From: Muricea muricata | Taxonomy: Eukaryota > Cnidaria > Anthozoa > Malacalcyonacea > Plexauridae | Length of the DNA stretch: 64,000 bases | Assembly: GCA_963855995.1 (NCBI GenBank) | Contig: OY979719.1 | Span: 7,130,001 to 7,194,000, forward strand | Direction of reading: 5' to 3' | Shown here: one piece after another, positions 53,341-64,000 of the stretch | Numbering within the stretch: the first letter of the stretch is position 1 | How the letters are laid out: each line of letters begins with the position of its first letter | Notes under the pieces: generated by a model | Told to the model about the DNA's origin: nothing | Databases searched by the model: none | What the model saw: the letters and a program-made list of their open reading frames with translations, nothing else | Translations under genes and position numbers: made by a program

Positions 53341-54439
53341 AATAAATGCAACCTCACAATATATTTTTAGCTGTGTAATTATTTCTGTCATTTGATTAAA
53401 TTGAGAAGTTAAAGGAATGGGAATGGAAATAATGGCACTTTATTCGGAACATTGTAGCTCAATTACAAACGTTTTTACGCAAAAAAACTAAACTATACAG
53501 TAGATTCCATCTAAACTGCGGTTTTTACTTCGGTAATCGCCCAGAGCGAAGACCAAGTATGGTTTTCACACGTGCAAATATGTTACTTAACATTTAACTT
53601 TCTGTATTTAACAAACTTTCTATGTTCAAATATTTCGCTAAACTCCGCGTGATTGTCCACAAACTTTATCTATATCGCACATCTAGATACTCTTCTACAA
53701 CTACTGATAGAAAATAAAGCACATTACCTTGAAATAAAGGCAGAATAACTGAATAAAGACTTCGGATAACTTCTATGCAAGATCATCTACGCCATGCCCA
53801 GTTTCGAAATTTCAAATTCCGAAGGAGACGAGCTCATTAGTGTTTCCATTTTAAAAAACTGGAATTTTCTTTTTTTGTTCTAATTTTGGACGAGATTTCC
53901 TTTGCATATTTTCAAATCCCTTAAAATTGCCAAAAAATCCAAGACTTAAAAATAAAACTTTATTCGGCTCGTACTTTTTATACCAAAATCTTTTTAAAGA
54001 TTTAAATAGCTTCACAACAGTCAAATGTTCAATAATATGATTAACATATCAACTGCGCAGTTTAGTTGAGGCTGCACTAATACTGTACTGCAGCCTAGTG
54101 TGCAGCCTTTAGAAAGGCCATGTTGTTTTGGTTGAATTGTATAGTATCAAATGCGATCAAATGCAACAATCTAGGCCTAATAGTGGTTGAACAACTGAAC
54201 AATCAACGTCAATTTACATCTCGCTGGAGTGCTGTTAGTGGTGTGTAACATTCATTTCACTTTGATCTATCAACAATATAAAGCAGTAAAGCATTAAGCA
54301 TGTATACCTGTAGTCACTATTAAGACGGTTTACTCAATAATTCTTTTCTTAGTTCCTTTGTTTCTTCGTCAGTAGCCATGACGTCATCTTGGCTGCTAGT
54401 TCCAACATTCCTTTATGAACTCTCAAGCTGGCTGCAGTC
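53341..54439. other. Noncoding stretch
   Basis: No gene is recognised. 54060-54120 contains an imperfect palindrome (AGGCTGCA ... TGCAGCCT). Confidence 0.4.
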
Positions 54440-55143
54440 TGCTGCTCATTCTTCATTCTCATCTTAGGCTGGAGTAAGGAGACCAATGACGTCAATCGTT
54501 AAAGAATTTCTCTGATCTGGTTTGACCAATTTGAACTGGCTAAAAAGTTTTTCCACAGATGGATTTGAAAATGGTAAAGAAGCCAGAATACTAACAAATG
54601 CCATCAACACTGGATATTTGTCTTCGCCTGTTGGCGTTGTTGTGTTCCGTATGTTTAACCAGTATTCATCCCAGTGAAGTTCAGGCTTGGCATTCAGCTA
54701 AAGTGCATGTTGTCGACACTCCATGTCAAGTTTACGAGGTCGATGGTATCTTTTAAGTATGGCAATTTTTGACAAATGCTCTTAATGAACGTGTTTTGAC
54801 TGCAGCAGCATTGGAGGGTAAAAGGCATTGAAAAATTTCGTGGACTGGATCATCTATATCAAGTCGACTTTGGATTTGAAGAATACTCTCGATGAGAAAA
54901 TTTTTACAGGTACTTAGAAACTTATGAACAGCCTCTTTGCTTGTCCTGCTAGCAATTTCGTGAAGAGCAGCAGTCGCTCCAAGCCCAACGTGGGCCCCGC
55001 TGAATGGTACGTGTTGGCTAACGTCAGTTGGGTTAAGCTTGTTTGGTGGCGTTCCCTTTACGATGTCGATTTTCATAAAGTTGCAGGCAATTGACTTGAT
55101 AAGGCTTTCCACCTCCCGTGGAAGAGAGGACGCTCTTTCTGGA
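54440..55143 (-). pseudogene. hAT transposase, C-terminal half
   Basis: The frame 54753-55112 reads ESLIKSIACNFMKIDIVKGT, HEIASRTSKEAVHKFLSTCK, then QIQSRLDIDDPVHEIFQCLL, a hAT family core. After a frame break the minus strand continues ELHWDEYWLNIRN and LASLPFSNPSVEKLFSQFKL, the hAT dimerisation motif (S-N-x-x-V-E-x-x-F-S), and stops. It is a different family from the DUF4371 element at 16.6 kb. The N-terminal half is not found in the window, so it is a fragment. Confidence 0.7.
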
Positions 55144-56383
55144 ACAATCTATTAAATGCATATTATGACCCTCGAGTTAAGAACTCCAGATACACCTGGG
55201 AAAACCAATTTTGCAGTGATGCCAAAATTCCGTCGTTCGAGTGTTATGACTTATGGGTCTCCGTTGGCTGTCAAGGTGAACAAAGTTTTGCATGACGTTT
55301 TACGGCACTTGGCATCCCGCCATACACACGAAAGTCTGACGTGTGTTAGTTTAATATAGTGAAAGAGTTGCCAGCCTTAGGATGTTATATGATAATGAAT
55401 GCAATGACGTAACGTGCGCTGGCATGTCTGTGTTTTAAGTATTAAACGTATTTGCGTTTTTGTGCCTTCACTATCAGAATTTAATTTCAACAAAAATACA
55501 AAATTCATGCACTTTAGCCCAAAATTCATGCACTTTATACACAGTACGTAGGTCGTTGACAGACAGTTTAATACAATTATTATCTACCTCATGACTTTCC
55601 AATTCGTTGATCCCATGACTTGGAATAAAGGAACGTTTCTTTTGGAAAAATCTCGTTTAACTCCAAGAAAAAAACTTTGCCTGCCGATAAGTGTAATTAG
55701 TTTTCCGATTAGGTCTTTCACTACTTGAGAACTTTGCGTCAATTACGCCGCCATGTCCCAGAACATTCCGCAATTTCAGGGGATCGGATACTATCCCACT
55801 TCAGCTATTTTATTCAAAAAAGACGCTGGGCATAGTTTTGTTCACTTTAACTGGTGAACTCAGTCAATCGAAAAGGATATGCCCAGTTGTTTGCAAGAGG
55901 TACCGTTATGGGTGTTTTCCCCTCTTGTGTAAAAAAGGGTATACCCATTACCTCTCTATGCTTGTCGCCACAATTAATTAAAAAGGCACCCTTTTTTATC
56001 TTATTGCAAACAAATGTAATCGCTCATTAATGCTACCCCTTTTTCTACTTTGCGGAGGAAGTTTCAGTTGCAGAAAAGCATTGATAAGTCAGTTTTCGAC
56101 ATTTTAACCAGACTTGATATTGACAAAAAAGAGCGACAAACATTGAAAAAATGTACCATTGCTTGAGAGAAAAGGGGGGCTTTTCGACTTTTTTTTACAA
56201 ATTACTTATGAGATAAAAAGGGTATTCATTCTTTTTTCTCTTCCCTAATGAGATTTAAAAATTAGACAAATTTGATACACTTTTCAGTTTCTACTTCGAA
56301 AAATTTCCTGATTGTTAATAATAGGTTGGTGGCAATCTTTAGCTTTAGCTTTATTATACCATGCATTTACCGAAATTTGCTTT
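55144..56383. other. Noncoding stretch
   Basis: No gene is supported. 55790-56050 contains AAAAGGGTATACCCATT-like imperfect repeats (GATATGCCCAG, AAAAAGGGTATACCC, AAAGGCACCC). Confidence 0.4.
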
Positions 56384-57132
56384 CTACCGCACAGCATCAA
56401 TATGTGTAAAGTTGATTATTATTATTATCATTATTAATGGCATAATTGACATATTATGACACCAAGGGCAAGAGTGAATATCATCACCTGAAACTAGGTC
56501 GTCAACATAAAAGCTTTCTAGCATTTGTTGCACAAATTTCGGATCTTGTTCCTTATATTTTGAAAATGATATCTTAAAGTCGTATTCAATAAAAACGGTG
56601 AAGAATTCAAGCCAAACACCACGCGACAAAACCGGTATACTTTAATTTCTGAATTTGCATTCTGGACATTTTTTAACCACAAAAACCGCAAGCAGTCTCG
56701 ATCAACTTTATCTACCTCAATGTTCAAGAATGCCTTCTCTATGTCGGCAATCAAAACAATTCTTTCCTGTCGAAACCGAACTAAAATATCAAAAAGCAAT
56801 GGATTCAGCGACGGACCTACATGTAAACAATCATTTAATGACGCGCCTTTTCCATTATCTACTTTAGCAGAAGCGTCGTATACAATGCGCAATTTCGTGG
56901 TAACTGCACTTTGGCGTACTACAGCTAAATGCGGCAAATAGTGTATTTTGTCTGCGCTTTCAAGCTCTGCGACTTTTTCAATGACGGCTGATTCTAACTG
57001 TTGCTTCATTATCGCATCATACTCATTTAGAAGTGTAGGGTTATTCTTAAGTTTTCTTACTTGACTTTTTAATCGTGTAACACATGTGTTGTAATTGCTT
57101 GTCAGCGCATCGTGACCCTCTTTCCATGGCAA
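56384..57132 (-). pseudogene. BEL/Pao reverse transcriptase, truncated
   Basis: Frame 56518-57132 begins MPWKEGHDALTSNYNTCVTR (canonical BEL RT entry), then KLRIVYDASAKVDNGKGASL, LIADIEKAFLNIEVDKVDRD (motif A Asp present) and VFGLNSSPFLLNTTLRYH (motif B). Frame 56384-56629 gives MLESFYVDDLVSGDD (motif C). The two frames are joined by a shift near 56600. After YVDDL the sequence ends in AT-rich repeats. RNase H and integrase are absent. Confidence 0.75.
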
Positions 57133-57255
57133 TTTTACTGAGTATCCATCGTTTTCAAATGATATACAGTAACGAATTCTTCATGGACTTCGTTAACAGG
57201 CGGTATTCCTAGGGTTTCTAAATCCCACAACCTTTGAAAATCACATGTAAGTTTT

Positions 57256-58434
57256 TCATTCCTGCATGCAAACAAAGTGAACGTGAGCTACATTTCCTGT
57301 TTCTCTGCTAGAGCTTACCTTGGGTGGGACGGACAAGGTCCACCCTAGAAATGTCTGAACTGCAACTGGATCATCTGTTTTTCCTCTACTCGTAACTCCT
57401 GTTTGAAACTGCCATAAATAATCTGCTCCTATCAATATATCTATTTCTAATTCTTTTGCCTGCCTGTGAACGTCAGAATACCATATATTTTTTAAATGCG
57501 AATAATGGTGCTTTAGAACTTCTACGTGCTCATTTTTCACGCGAAATTTCGGGTACAACAAAGGCTTCAATTCGAAAGGACTGGCCTTCCCGATGGTTGC
57601 TAATTCTACAGAAACAACGTCATGCAACCGCGATCCGCTACATTGATTTCTGAATGTTTTCACCGCAAACCACTCTTTCTTAACTGAAGGCAAACTTAAA
57701 GACTTAGCTGTTTTGCTGGTTGCAAACGAATTTTGGCTTGCAGAATCAAAAAGAGCTCTTACTCTAGCCTCCTCCCGTCCCTTGATATGCGCTTGGGCTG
57801 TTTGAAGAGCTACGCGGCTACGAGAGCTCACATGCAAATTTTGCTGCGGAACTTCGGTTTTAGAACTATCATGAGCAGCATTGTCATCTGCCCTTTTCGC
57901 ACCCGCCTCGCACATGGCAGTGTGATGTTTACTTTTACAATTTTTACAAAAAATGACATGCTTGTAATCCCGTGCCCTATGTCCTCTTTTTATGCAATTA
58001 AAACACCTGGAATATTTCATTAAAATATGCTTACGTTCCTTTGTATCCGTCACCTTCTTACAGTCTTCGTGTTGGTGTTTCCCTTGACAGAACGCACAAC
58101 TCTCGTCTTGTTTGGTTACATTCAATGCATTTCCCGTAGATTGGCCATTGTTTCGTCTCCTTCTGTCTTCATCTGGTCGGCTGGTCTGGTATAGTTCTCT
58201 CAATTCAATCTCTTTCTCCATGGCAGTAAGCACGTCGTTCATACTCCATTCGCTGTGAGGGTGGTCACGAGTTATCGTGAGCCGCACAATTTCTGGAATC
58301 TTTTCCAAAATAGCAGGTACTACGATATCTGAGTAGGTCGCCTCGTCTACACCAAGTGCTTCCAACCCACGGTAATGTGCTTCCATTTTATCGTACATCG
58401 CTCTCAATCGTCCACAATCTTTCGCACTATACAC
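57256..58434 (-). CDS. BEL/Pao gag C-terminus and aspartic protease
   Basis: A 392-residue ORF. The first 95 residues complete the gag helical domain. CAFCQGKHQHEDC, CFNCIKRGHRARDY and CKNCKSKHHTAMC are three zinc-knuckle-like clusters, the second with its last Cys changed to Tyr. The protease active site reads ALFDSASQNSF, where D-S-A replaces the usual D-S-G; DSA also occurs in some aspartic proteases. QFQTGVTSRG and FLGWTLSVPPKV are family marks at the end of the protease. A frame break near 58450 separates it from the first gag half. Confidence 0.75.
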   Translation of the reverse strand: MYSAKDCGRLRAMYDKMEAHYRGLEALGVDEATYSDIVVPAILEKIPEIVRLTITRDHPHSEWSMNDVLTAMEKEIELRELYQTSRPDEDRRRRNNGQSTGNALNVTKQDESCAFCQGKHQHEDCKKVTDTKERKHILMKYSRCFNCIKRGHRARDYKHVIFCKNCKSKHHTAMCEAGAKRADDNAAHDSSKTEVPQQNLHVSSRSRVALQTAQAHIKGREEARVRALFDSASQNSFATSKTAKSLSLPSVKKEWFAVKTFRNQCSGSRLHDVVSVELATIGKASPFELKPLLYPKFRVKNEHVEVLKHHYSHLKNIWYSDVHRQAKELEIDILIGADYLWQFQTGVTSRGKTDDPVAVQTFLGWTLSVPPKVSSSRETGNVAHVHFVCMQE

Positions 58435-58475
58435 TGGTTGTACATTTAATAGTTCCTGAACATGGGTACGTTTAA

Positions 58476-59166
58476 TTAATGTATCTTTACGACTTTACCA
58501 TACCTTTTCTTGAGAAGTTGAACTGCCGATTCGTAGTTGTTAGCCGTTGTTAGGGAAAATCCCGCTATCGCCGATTTTGCTTGTCCTGTTAATAGGGTTC
58601 TCAGGTAATTAAATTTGTCCACTTTCGTTAGGTATTCGTTCTGATGGATCGCACTTTCGATCCCGTCCCAGAACTCCTGCCATTCTTCGATCTTGCCGTT
58701 AAACTTTTTTACCTCTAGTTTAGGAAGTTTCGCTCGAACGGAGTGACCTTGATTTGGGGACTGGGAATACGTTGGTCCACTGGCGGAAGTTTGCACCTCT
58801 TCGTCTTCTCCGACAATACTATCGAGATCACCGGCTTCGCTTACGACCGCCGTTACCGTTTGTGGTAGCAACTCGTCAATCATGTCAATAGCAGCTTTCA
58901 TTTCACTTCTCAACTTGAAGCATTTTTCGATTTCGTCTGCCATAGCTGTTTCGTTGATTTCGTCGTCGTCTTCCATAAATTGCACACCTTATCTAAGGGT
59001 TCTAAGAACGTTACTTGTTCATTTAGCGCGGTTCTAAGTTGTACTGCTCTAGCCCTTTGCTCTGGCTGGAATCTGTGACGATCTGCTTTGCCTCTGGCAG
59101 TACTTTCCCCACGTACGCTCTGTGGCCTGTTCTCGGTTTCTTGCGTTTCTTTAACTGGTCAGTCAT
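58476..59166 (-). pseudogene. BEL/Pao gag, N-terminal half
   Basis: ATG at 59166 opens TDQLKKRKKPRTGHRAYVGK, a basic head typical of BEL gag, but a stop at 59023 cuts it. The frame continues elsewhere as VQLRTALNEQVTFLEPLDKV and then as the open frame from 58985 (ADEIEKCFKLRSEMKAAIDM; KLPKLEVKKFNGKIEEWQEF; KVDKFNYLRTLLTGQAKSAI). At least two frameshifts are needed. The capsid-core motif matches the older copy at 5.0-5.3 kb. Confidence 0.7.
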
Positions 59167-59186
59167 ATTCTATCCGGCTCGATTTG

Positions 59187-59660
59187 GACCACGTGTGATA
59201 AATTGAATTCTCCTCTCGAGATTTATTCCTTCGCTGGTTCTCAATGGGACTGTATACTTTCAGTTTTCAATATTTTATTTCAACAATCATTTACATTTAC
59301 ATATATAACTCACCACTGCCTTCGAACTCTCTTGTGCTCTCTCTTTCTCTCTTTCTTGCTTAACACAACTCAACTCTCGCACTCTCCTTTTTATATTATC
59401 GGACTGACCTTGTTAAGGGAAATGTTTACCAGGGGAACTTTAAGCCTGACGCACATTATGTAAAACAACTTCCCCGCACGTCATATCTGTGCTGTATAAT
59501 TTCCGCACGCAATTCAACCTACGCAAGTTCCGTTACGCTTGCTACTTTATCTTATTTACTAAAGTTCCTGTTTTTCATAGTTCATATTTCCCCTACTAAA
59601 TTTATACTTCATACATACATATATTATATAAATCCTACATTAATCACATTCTACTACATT
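59187..59660 (-). repeat. Candidate 5' LTR of BEL/Pao element 2
   Basis: In the element's orientation it starts TGTAGTAGAATGTG and ends TTTATCACA, just before a primer-binding-like TGGTCCAAATCGAGC. It carries a TATAAAAAGG box (about 59388-59397) and AATAAA signals near its end. There is no second LTR to confirm the borders. Confidence 0.4.
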
Positions 59661-60159
59661 ACTGTTTATTTACAGCAAAACTATGTTTCAAACAAATTTT
59701 GTCAAAAGTTTCAAATTCTTAAAAAACATATATGTTTTGAGCCAAACAAATGCTTGTTGACCTCAAAATTGAGCACAGTTTTTGTTATTATAGCAATTCA
59801 AAACAATTATAATCTTTTTCAGCCTTCGGGAGACTTATTTAGTATTATTTCGTATAAAAACTGTACTTTATAGTTGTTTAGGTGACATTTAAATCAAGTA
59901 CTAACCTTCAAAAACTTTATCTAAGTTTATGTGTTGTACATATGGCCAAGAAAGGCTGCCAAAATGCTCAAAACAAGATTTTTCGATCGAAAAACTTTCG
60001 GCCGCCATCTTGTTTTCTCTCATAGTAGGATATCAGCTAACATCCTACTAGTAGCGAGCCAATCAGAGTACAGAATACTTAATATCCGATGGGAGTAAAT
60101 GGATAAATAAAGTGTATATGCTACAATACGAAGCTATTAAAGATGTATACAGTAAAAAG
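59661..60159. other. Noncoding stretch
   Basis: No gene. A near-palindrome (TAGTAGGATATCAGC...ACATCCTACTA) is at about 60025-60055. Confidence 0.4.
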
Positions 60160-60430
60160 GTTATAATTAACAATTAGATTACGAGCTCGAGAGCGAGTAA
60201 TCTATTAATCTAATTGTTTTAGTAGAATCAGAGGTCAAACATGGAATATTCAACAAAAAATTTGATTTTTAAGCAATTTTTTTAAAAGAAATCTCTATAG
60301 GAAGATGATTATTTCGCTACTCGCCATCTATCGAGGAACAGATAGCGAGTAGAGTAACCAATCAAATTACAGCATTTGCGATACTATACTAGTATGATTC
60401 TACTAACATATGTTAAAAGTATATAAAAGC
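60160..60430. repeat. Dispersed repeat, copy B
   Basis: This is the partner of 29755-30050 in the same orientation. ATAATTAACAATTAGATTAC, GATAGCGAGTAGAGTA and CTAGTATGATTCTA are shared. The ATAATTAACAATTAGATTACGAGCTCGAG part is also seen in inverse near 36840-36890. Confidence 0.6.
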
Positions 60431-60501
60431 TACTATTGTTCGCTGTTGAAAGTTGAGCACATTTTAGGAATAAAGCTATTTTTATATCGTTCAGTTCTAC
60501 A

Positions 60502-61600
60502 TCAAGGCAAACAATAATGGGAACTGTTTCTTAATTCTCGATCATGCTTATTCGAACGAAGCAGAGGTAAAATGTAATTAAGTTTACAGTCAGGATCCTG
60601 AATCTGCTTAAATGTTTGTTCACAGATATCTTCACGCCTTTCGGAGAGACGCTTACATGGAGAAATTCTAAGAGCATCGGTGTATTCAACTTCAGGGTAA
60701 ATTATACGAAAAGCCCTCTTTTGAACTTTTTCGATTTTATCCGACAAGTACGTAGGTACATAGTATGCCAAACAGAGCAGGCATATTCAAGAGTTGACCG
60801 TACCAGCGAGAAGTAAACTACCAACAGATCACTGGGTGAGAGGCAACAACGATGTAGGACACGAATAATATGCAATCGTTTCGATGCTTTTTTAATTATT
60901 ATCGCAGTATTCTCTTGCCATTTTAGTTTGTTATTGAGTGTGACACCCAAGACTTTAAAGGAAGTAACCAGTTCGAGGGGAATATTCTCGATACAAAGCT
61001 GGGGAGTATCAACTTCATCATGAAGGAAGCTAATAATCATCTCTTTACATTAATTGCCATTTAGTTTCATATTATTATTCCTCGCCCAGCTTTCGATTGA
61101 ACTAAGGTCCAATAGCAATGTTGAAGTGTTGTTAATTTTAACGATTTCAGACAATGTAACGTACGTCATCCACATATTTCCAGTGAGATGTATTCGAGGT
61201 GATCAATTCAACGTCATTGATCATTATGATGAATAACACAGGGCCAAGTTTGGTTCCTTGGGGGACTCCTGCATTAACCGCGCCCCACTCAGATCGGGAA
61301 TTATCAATCCTTACCGATTGTCTACGGTTTGTAAGGAAGCTACAAATCCATGGTATAATTGACCTTCTAACACCAAGAGATAGAAGTTTAGAAACGAGGA
61401 TGTTGTGATCAATGCGATCGAAGGTCTTCTTAAAGTCAATAAAACAAATCCTTAAATAGTGCGATTGAGCGTCCAATGAATTCAACCAATTGTCGATCAT
61501 ATCAATCAGGTTAACTGTGGTGGAAGAACCCTTCAGACAACGAAATTGCTTTGGGTCAATTTTATCTTGCACATCCTCGATCATCCACTGCACCACAAAG
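60502..61600 (-). pseudogene. LINE reverse transcriptase and C-terminal domain
   Basis: Frame 61147-61596 has the FIDFKKTFDRIDHN (motif A; K-T-F-D where K-A-F-D is usual), GVPQGTKLGPVLF (motif B) and KYVDDVRYI (motif C; YVDD). Frame 60702-61040 continues LELVTSFKVLGVTLNNKLKW and LVRSTLEYACSVWHT. Frame 60502-60771 ends it (KIEKVQKRAFRIIYPEVEYT, LSERREDICEQTFKQI) with stop at 60502. The three frames need frameshifts near 61100 and 60740. Confidence 0.75.
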
Positions 61601-61779
61601 TCTTCAAAATTTTAGACAAGGAAGATGTAAGAGAGATAGGACGCAATTCATCCTCAGAAGTTACCAAGGAAACTTTAGGGATCGGTGTGATAAGAGCATC
61701 CTTCCAGATATCACGAAATTCACATGTAGCCAAGGAGCTATTAAAAATATGGCAAACAGGATCTGCCAGTTCATAAGCA

Positions 61780-61880
61780 TGTATGTATGTATGTATGTAT
61801 GTAAACTTTATTTCAAGACGCTAGCCTCATCAACATGAGTTGGTTTTCATGAGCGGCGTCAAAGAAGAAAAAAAAAAGAA
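61780..61880 (-). mobile_element. 5'-truncated LINE tail with (TATG)n
   Basis: A short minus-strand segment ending in (CATA)n, preceded by TTGAAATAAAG and AACCAACTCATGTTGATGAG, is the 3' end of another LINE. It was inserted in the RT linker of the CR1-like element. The (ATGT) microsatellite (61780-61803) is its tail. Confidence 0.55.
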
Positions 61881-62111
61881 AGCCTCTAAGCAAAGTCTCT
61901 AATAATACGATTAGGGATGTTGTCAGGTCCATTAGATTTGGAGACTTTGAGTTTGAGCATCTTCGTGCAGATCTCCTCGGGCCTGAGGGAAGGTACAATC
62001 TCAGGAGCAGGGAGATAAGCAGGCAGCGAGGATGTATCCAGGCTAGGGAGATCATCATTAATTAATTAACACGCAAAAAATATGCATTCATCACTTGCGC
62101 AAGGTGTTTAC

Positions 62112-62457
62112 CATAGATATCTCATATACACTAGATGGCGCATCCCACACTGTGGACAGGCGAAAATTGAAGCCAGATCGCAGGCAATGGTCGTTCCCAC
62201 AGAGTTGACACGGAGCATGATAAATTGTGTATTTTTTATTGCAGAAATTGACAAAGTTGATAATAAGTCCAATTTTATGCAGCTAAAAACTATTTAATAC
62301 ACATATGCATAAAAGTATAGTGTTTTCTGTAGCATTTTTTGATGAGTGGGAACAACCAATAGGGCCGCTGTCTATTGTTATGATGGGATACCGCTGAGAT
62401 TTTTGGCTTCACTTTTGATATACAGATGCGCTATCTAGAGTATATGAGATACCTATG
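62112..62457. mobile_element. 346-bp hAT MITE in the LINE
   Basis: The inverted ends CATAGATATCTCATATACAC and CATAGGTATCTCATATACTC run for about 30 bases. Direct repeats GTGTTTAC and GTCTTTAC (7 of 8 equal) flank it. It splits the LINE between its linker and RT entry. Confidence 0.75.
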
Positions 62458-62880
62458 GTCTTTACCCGATACAGCTACACCGTCACGAACTATTTTAATG
62501 TTATTATTCGATATTGATTTTTTTGCCTGACATCTGATTGATATGAGTCCACCATTTCTTTGGGTTTTTCACCTTATTTTCATAATACGTACGTTTATTT
62601 CGCCTTATCTCATTCCGCACCTTAATACGATGACGCCAAAGATCTTTGTTGCCAGAGTGGAAAGCTTGCTGTCTTAAGTTAACAAGAGTCTTTTTAAGTT
62701 AGGTGCCATCCATTGTTTGTCAGTATGATGGATTTTGACAGTCTAGATCGGAAATATACGATCAATAGCAAAATTTATTTCTTCAGTAAAGGAATTCGCC
62801 AACATAGACGCAGAAGTGGTTTCTTTGACATCAGCAAACCAGTTACGTGAACTACACTAAGCGTTACCCTATGTAAGTAT

Positions 62881-63465
62881 TGAGTGAAACCTGTACATTA
62901 GAAGAAAAATAAAAGCAGATTCATATTTCATATGTTTATTACACATTTCCTCTATTTTAAAAAAATAAAGCCAAACACTAAAGACATTCTAAATTTCTAA
63001 ACTCAATTCATGAAAAATCTGCCGCACCTGGAAGGTTTTGCTGGCGACAATATAAAAATGGCATCACTCATATAAACGCACCAGAGCACGCTAAATTCAC
63101 AATGCTATATCATACATCCTGCATATGAGAAAACTATATTGGGTCGTTTGTCAACAGAATAGTGATTCTTTAAAAATTTCCAAACATGGTCAATCACTGG
63201 TAAAACCCACATTAAAGTTCATTACTTTCGGGGTGAAGTCACTTATCATCTCTTCCGAGTTCAATATCGTTGCTTTTTATGCCTTTCTGTGCCAGCTGAA
63301 AAACTTCCCAACTTTCGTACAACCAGCGCCAGATCTTTGCATGACGTCACAATTACATTACATTACATTACATAATGGAGAACAGTGAGAAGATGAAAAC
63401 AATAAAATGATTTTGGACGCCGAAGATCGATACACTAGTGGGGAGGGAACAGGTATTCAAATACT
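62881..63465. other. Noncoding stretch with (ATTAC)n microsatellite
   Basis: No gene. Four to five copies of ATTAC lie at 63353-63372. The open frame at 63125-63388 has no support. Confidence 0.4.
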
Positions 63466-63535
63466 CACAGACCATAAAAAATCGATTTCAAAAGAAATGA
63501 ACGCACACAGAACACGAATACATGAATATGTGCCC
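63466..63535 (-). repeat. Relative of the 17159-17318 MITE interior
   Basis: The inverse reads GCACATATTCATGTATTCGT, GTTCTG and then TTTCTTTTGAAATCGATTTT, matching the middle of the MITE at 17197-17260. The TIRs are not preserved here. Confidence 0.55.
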
Positions 63536-63633
63536 TCCTCTAAGCTAGTTCTGAAATGGTTGGAAAAATCTAGCATCACAACGTAAAATTGCTAAAACTA
63601 TTATGGTGTATAAAGTGGCCTTGCACCCGATTA

Positions 63634-64000
63634 GGGACCGTTCATTATTTATACCTCAGGGGGGCACCGAAGAGAAATTGGGAGGGGAACTGATTTTTGA
63701 AACCTCTAAAAGGTTGGGTGAAAAAAAAGACCAATGAGAATACGAGAACATACTACAATGAATAATAATAGCTAATAAACGAACGCAGTTAATAACATAT
63801 ACATGAAAAACGCAATGACAAAAACAAATAAAACAGTCATTTCGAGTTAAGTTTACAAAGGCAGCTTTAAAATCTTGGATTTCTATTAGAGGTTGGGTAA
63901 AAAAAATTTGAACACCCAGAGCGGTTGGGTAATTCTTTTATATATACTTTTTTTAATTTCTCTTCGGTACCCTCCTGAGGCATAAATAATGAACGGTCCC
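63634..64000. mobile_element. MITE with ~45-bp inverted ends at the window edge
   Basis: The left GGGACCGTTCATTATTTATA ... CACCGAAGAGAAAT is almost the exact inverse of the right end, which closes at the last base of the window. The interior holds two copies of a GGTTGGGTAAAAAAA phrase. The flanking duplication cannot be checked at the right end. Confidence 0.7.

Larger units (their letters stand above)
56384..59660 (-). mobile_element. BEL/Pao retrotransposon, 5' LTR to RT, truncated
   Basis: From high to low coordinates: a candidate LTR (about 59187-59660), gag start at 59166, gag with zinc knuckles, aspartic protease, and RT ending in YVDDL. RNase H, integrase and the 3' LTR are missing, replaced by AT-rich DNA after 56400. 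It is better preserved than the copy at 3.6-5.3 kb, but still has several frameshifts. Confidence 0.85.
60502..62880 (-). mobile_element. CR1/Jockey-like non-LTR retrotransposon (LINE), 3' part
   Basis: Minus-strand fragments give the endonuclease-RT linker (HRIKVRNEIRRNKRTYYENK, KKWWTHINQMSGKK at about 62530-62680) and the RT entry (KVSKSNGPDNIPNRIIRDFA near 61890-61950). They continue with RT fingers (PIPKVSLVTSEDELRPISLT), catalytic FIDFKKTFDRIDHNIL, AGVPQGTKLGPVLFIIMIND, KYVDD, and the C-terminal tail. It is cut by a hAT MITE and by a small LINE tail. The first third, with most of the endonuclease, is absent. Frameshifts are multiple. Confidence 0.8.

Noticed and set aside
53147..53395. 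82-aa ORF with PxFYHPSSWNF-like repeats
   Set aside because: Translated minisatellite without gene context.
54753..55112. Novel host gene
   Set aside because: Adjacent minus-strand sequence reads the hAT dimerisation motif in another frame; it is a transposase remnant.
61780..61803. CRISPR-like or functional tandem array
   Set aside because: A simple (ATGT)n tail of a truncated LINE.

Overview
The window is AT-rich, intron-rich animal DNA that is crowded with transposable elements. A cnidarian or another early-branching animal is my best inference. The reasons are small exons with GT/AG borders, a ciliary gene (TTC8/BBS8) with metazoan exon structure, a death-domain exon, and side-by-side Penelope-like, DIRS, BEL/Pao, CR1-like, hAT, mariner, piggyBac-like and MULE-like elements. 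No rRNA, functional tRNA or CRISPR array was seen. The species cannot be read from the sequence.

Layout: 1-3.6 kb is a compact, virus-like gene block (Polinton/Maverick-like or a related large DNA virus). It holds a collagen-stalk fibre gene broken by a frameshift, a TFIIB-like protein, a small MGC-start lipid-anchor candidate, and hairpins at convergent gene ends. 3.6-5.3 kb is a decayed BEL/Pao retrotransposon. 5.3-9.2 kb is a patchwork of MITE-like repeats with one possible host exon. 9.2-12 kb is a Penelope-like element with inverted terminal repeats and a GIY-YIG endonuclease. 13.8-14.35 kb is a terminal exon coding for two death-like domains. 16.5-25.1 kb is a DIRS-type tyrosine-recombinase retrotransposon. 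A hAT transposon (8-bp target duplication) is inserted in its gag gene, and a small hAT MITE (also 8-bp duplication) is inserted in that. Downstream of the recombinase is a run of perfect hairpins.

26.1-35.5 kb holds twelve exons of TTC8/BBS8 on the plus strand. The reading frame is broken in exon 1 by loss of one copy of an 11-bp tandem repeat. One internal exon and the last exon are not found. 37-47.1 kb holds a candidate four-exon small gene (95 aa); its 5' part is duplicated in inverted orientation, and a 1.6-kb mariner-type foldback element sits in its intron. 47-54 kb is gene-poor.

54.4-55.1 kb is a hAT transposase remnant. 56.4-59.7 kb is a second BEL/Pao element, cut off after the reverse transcriptase YVDD box. 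60.5-62.9 kb is a CR1-like LINE split by a hAT MITE. The window ends in a MITE with about 45-bp inverted ends. Almost every transposable element carries frameshifts or lost catalytic residues, so these are mostly fossils. The likely living loci are TTC8, the death-domain gene and the 95-aa gene, and the integrity of TTC8 is in doubt.
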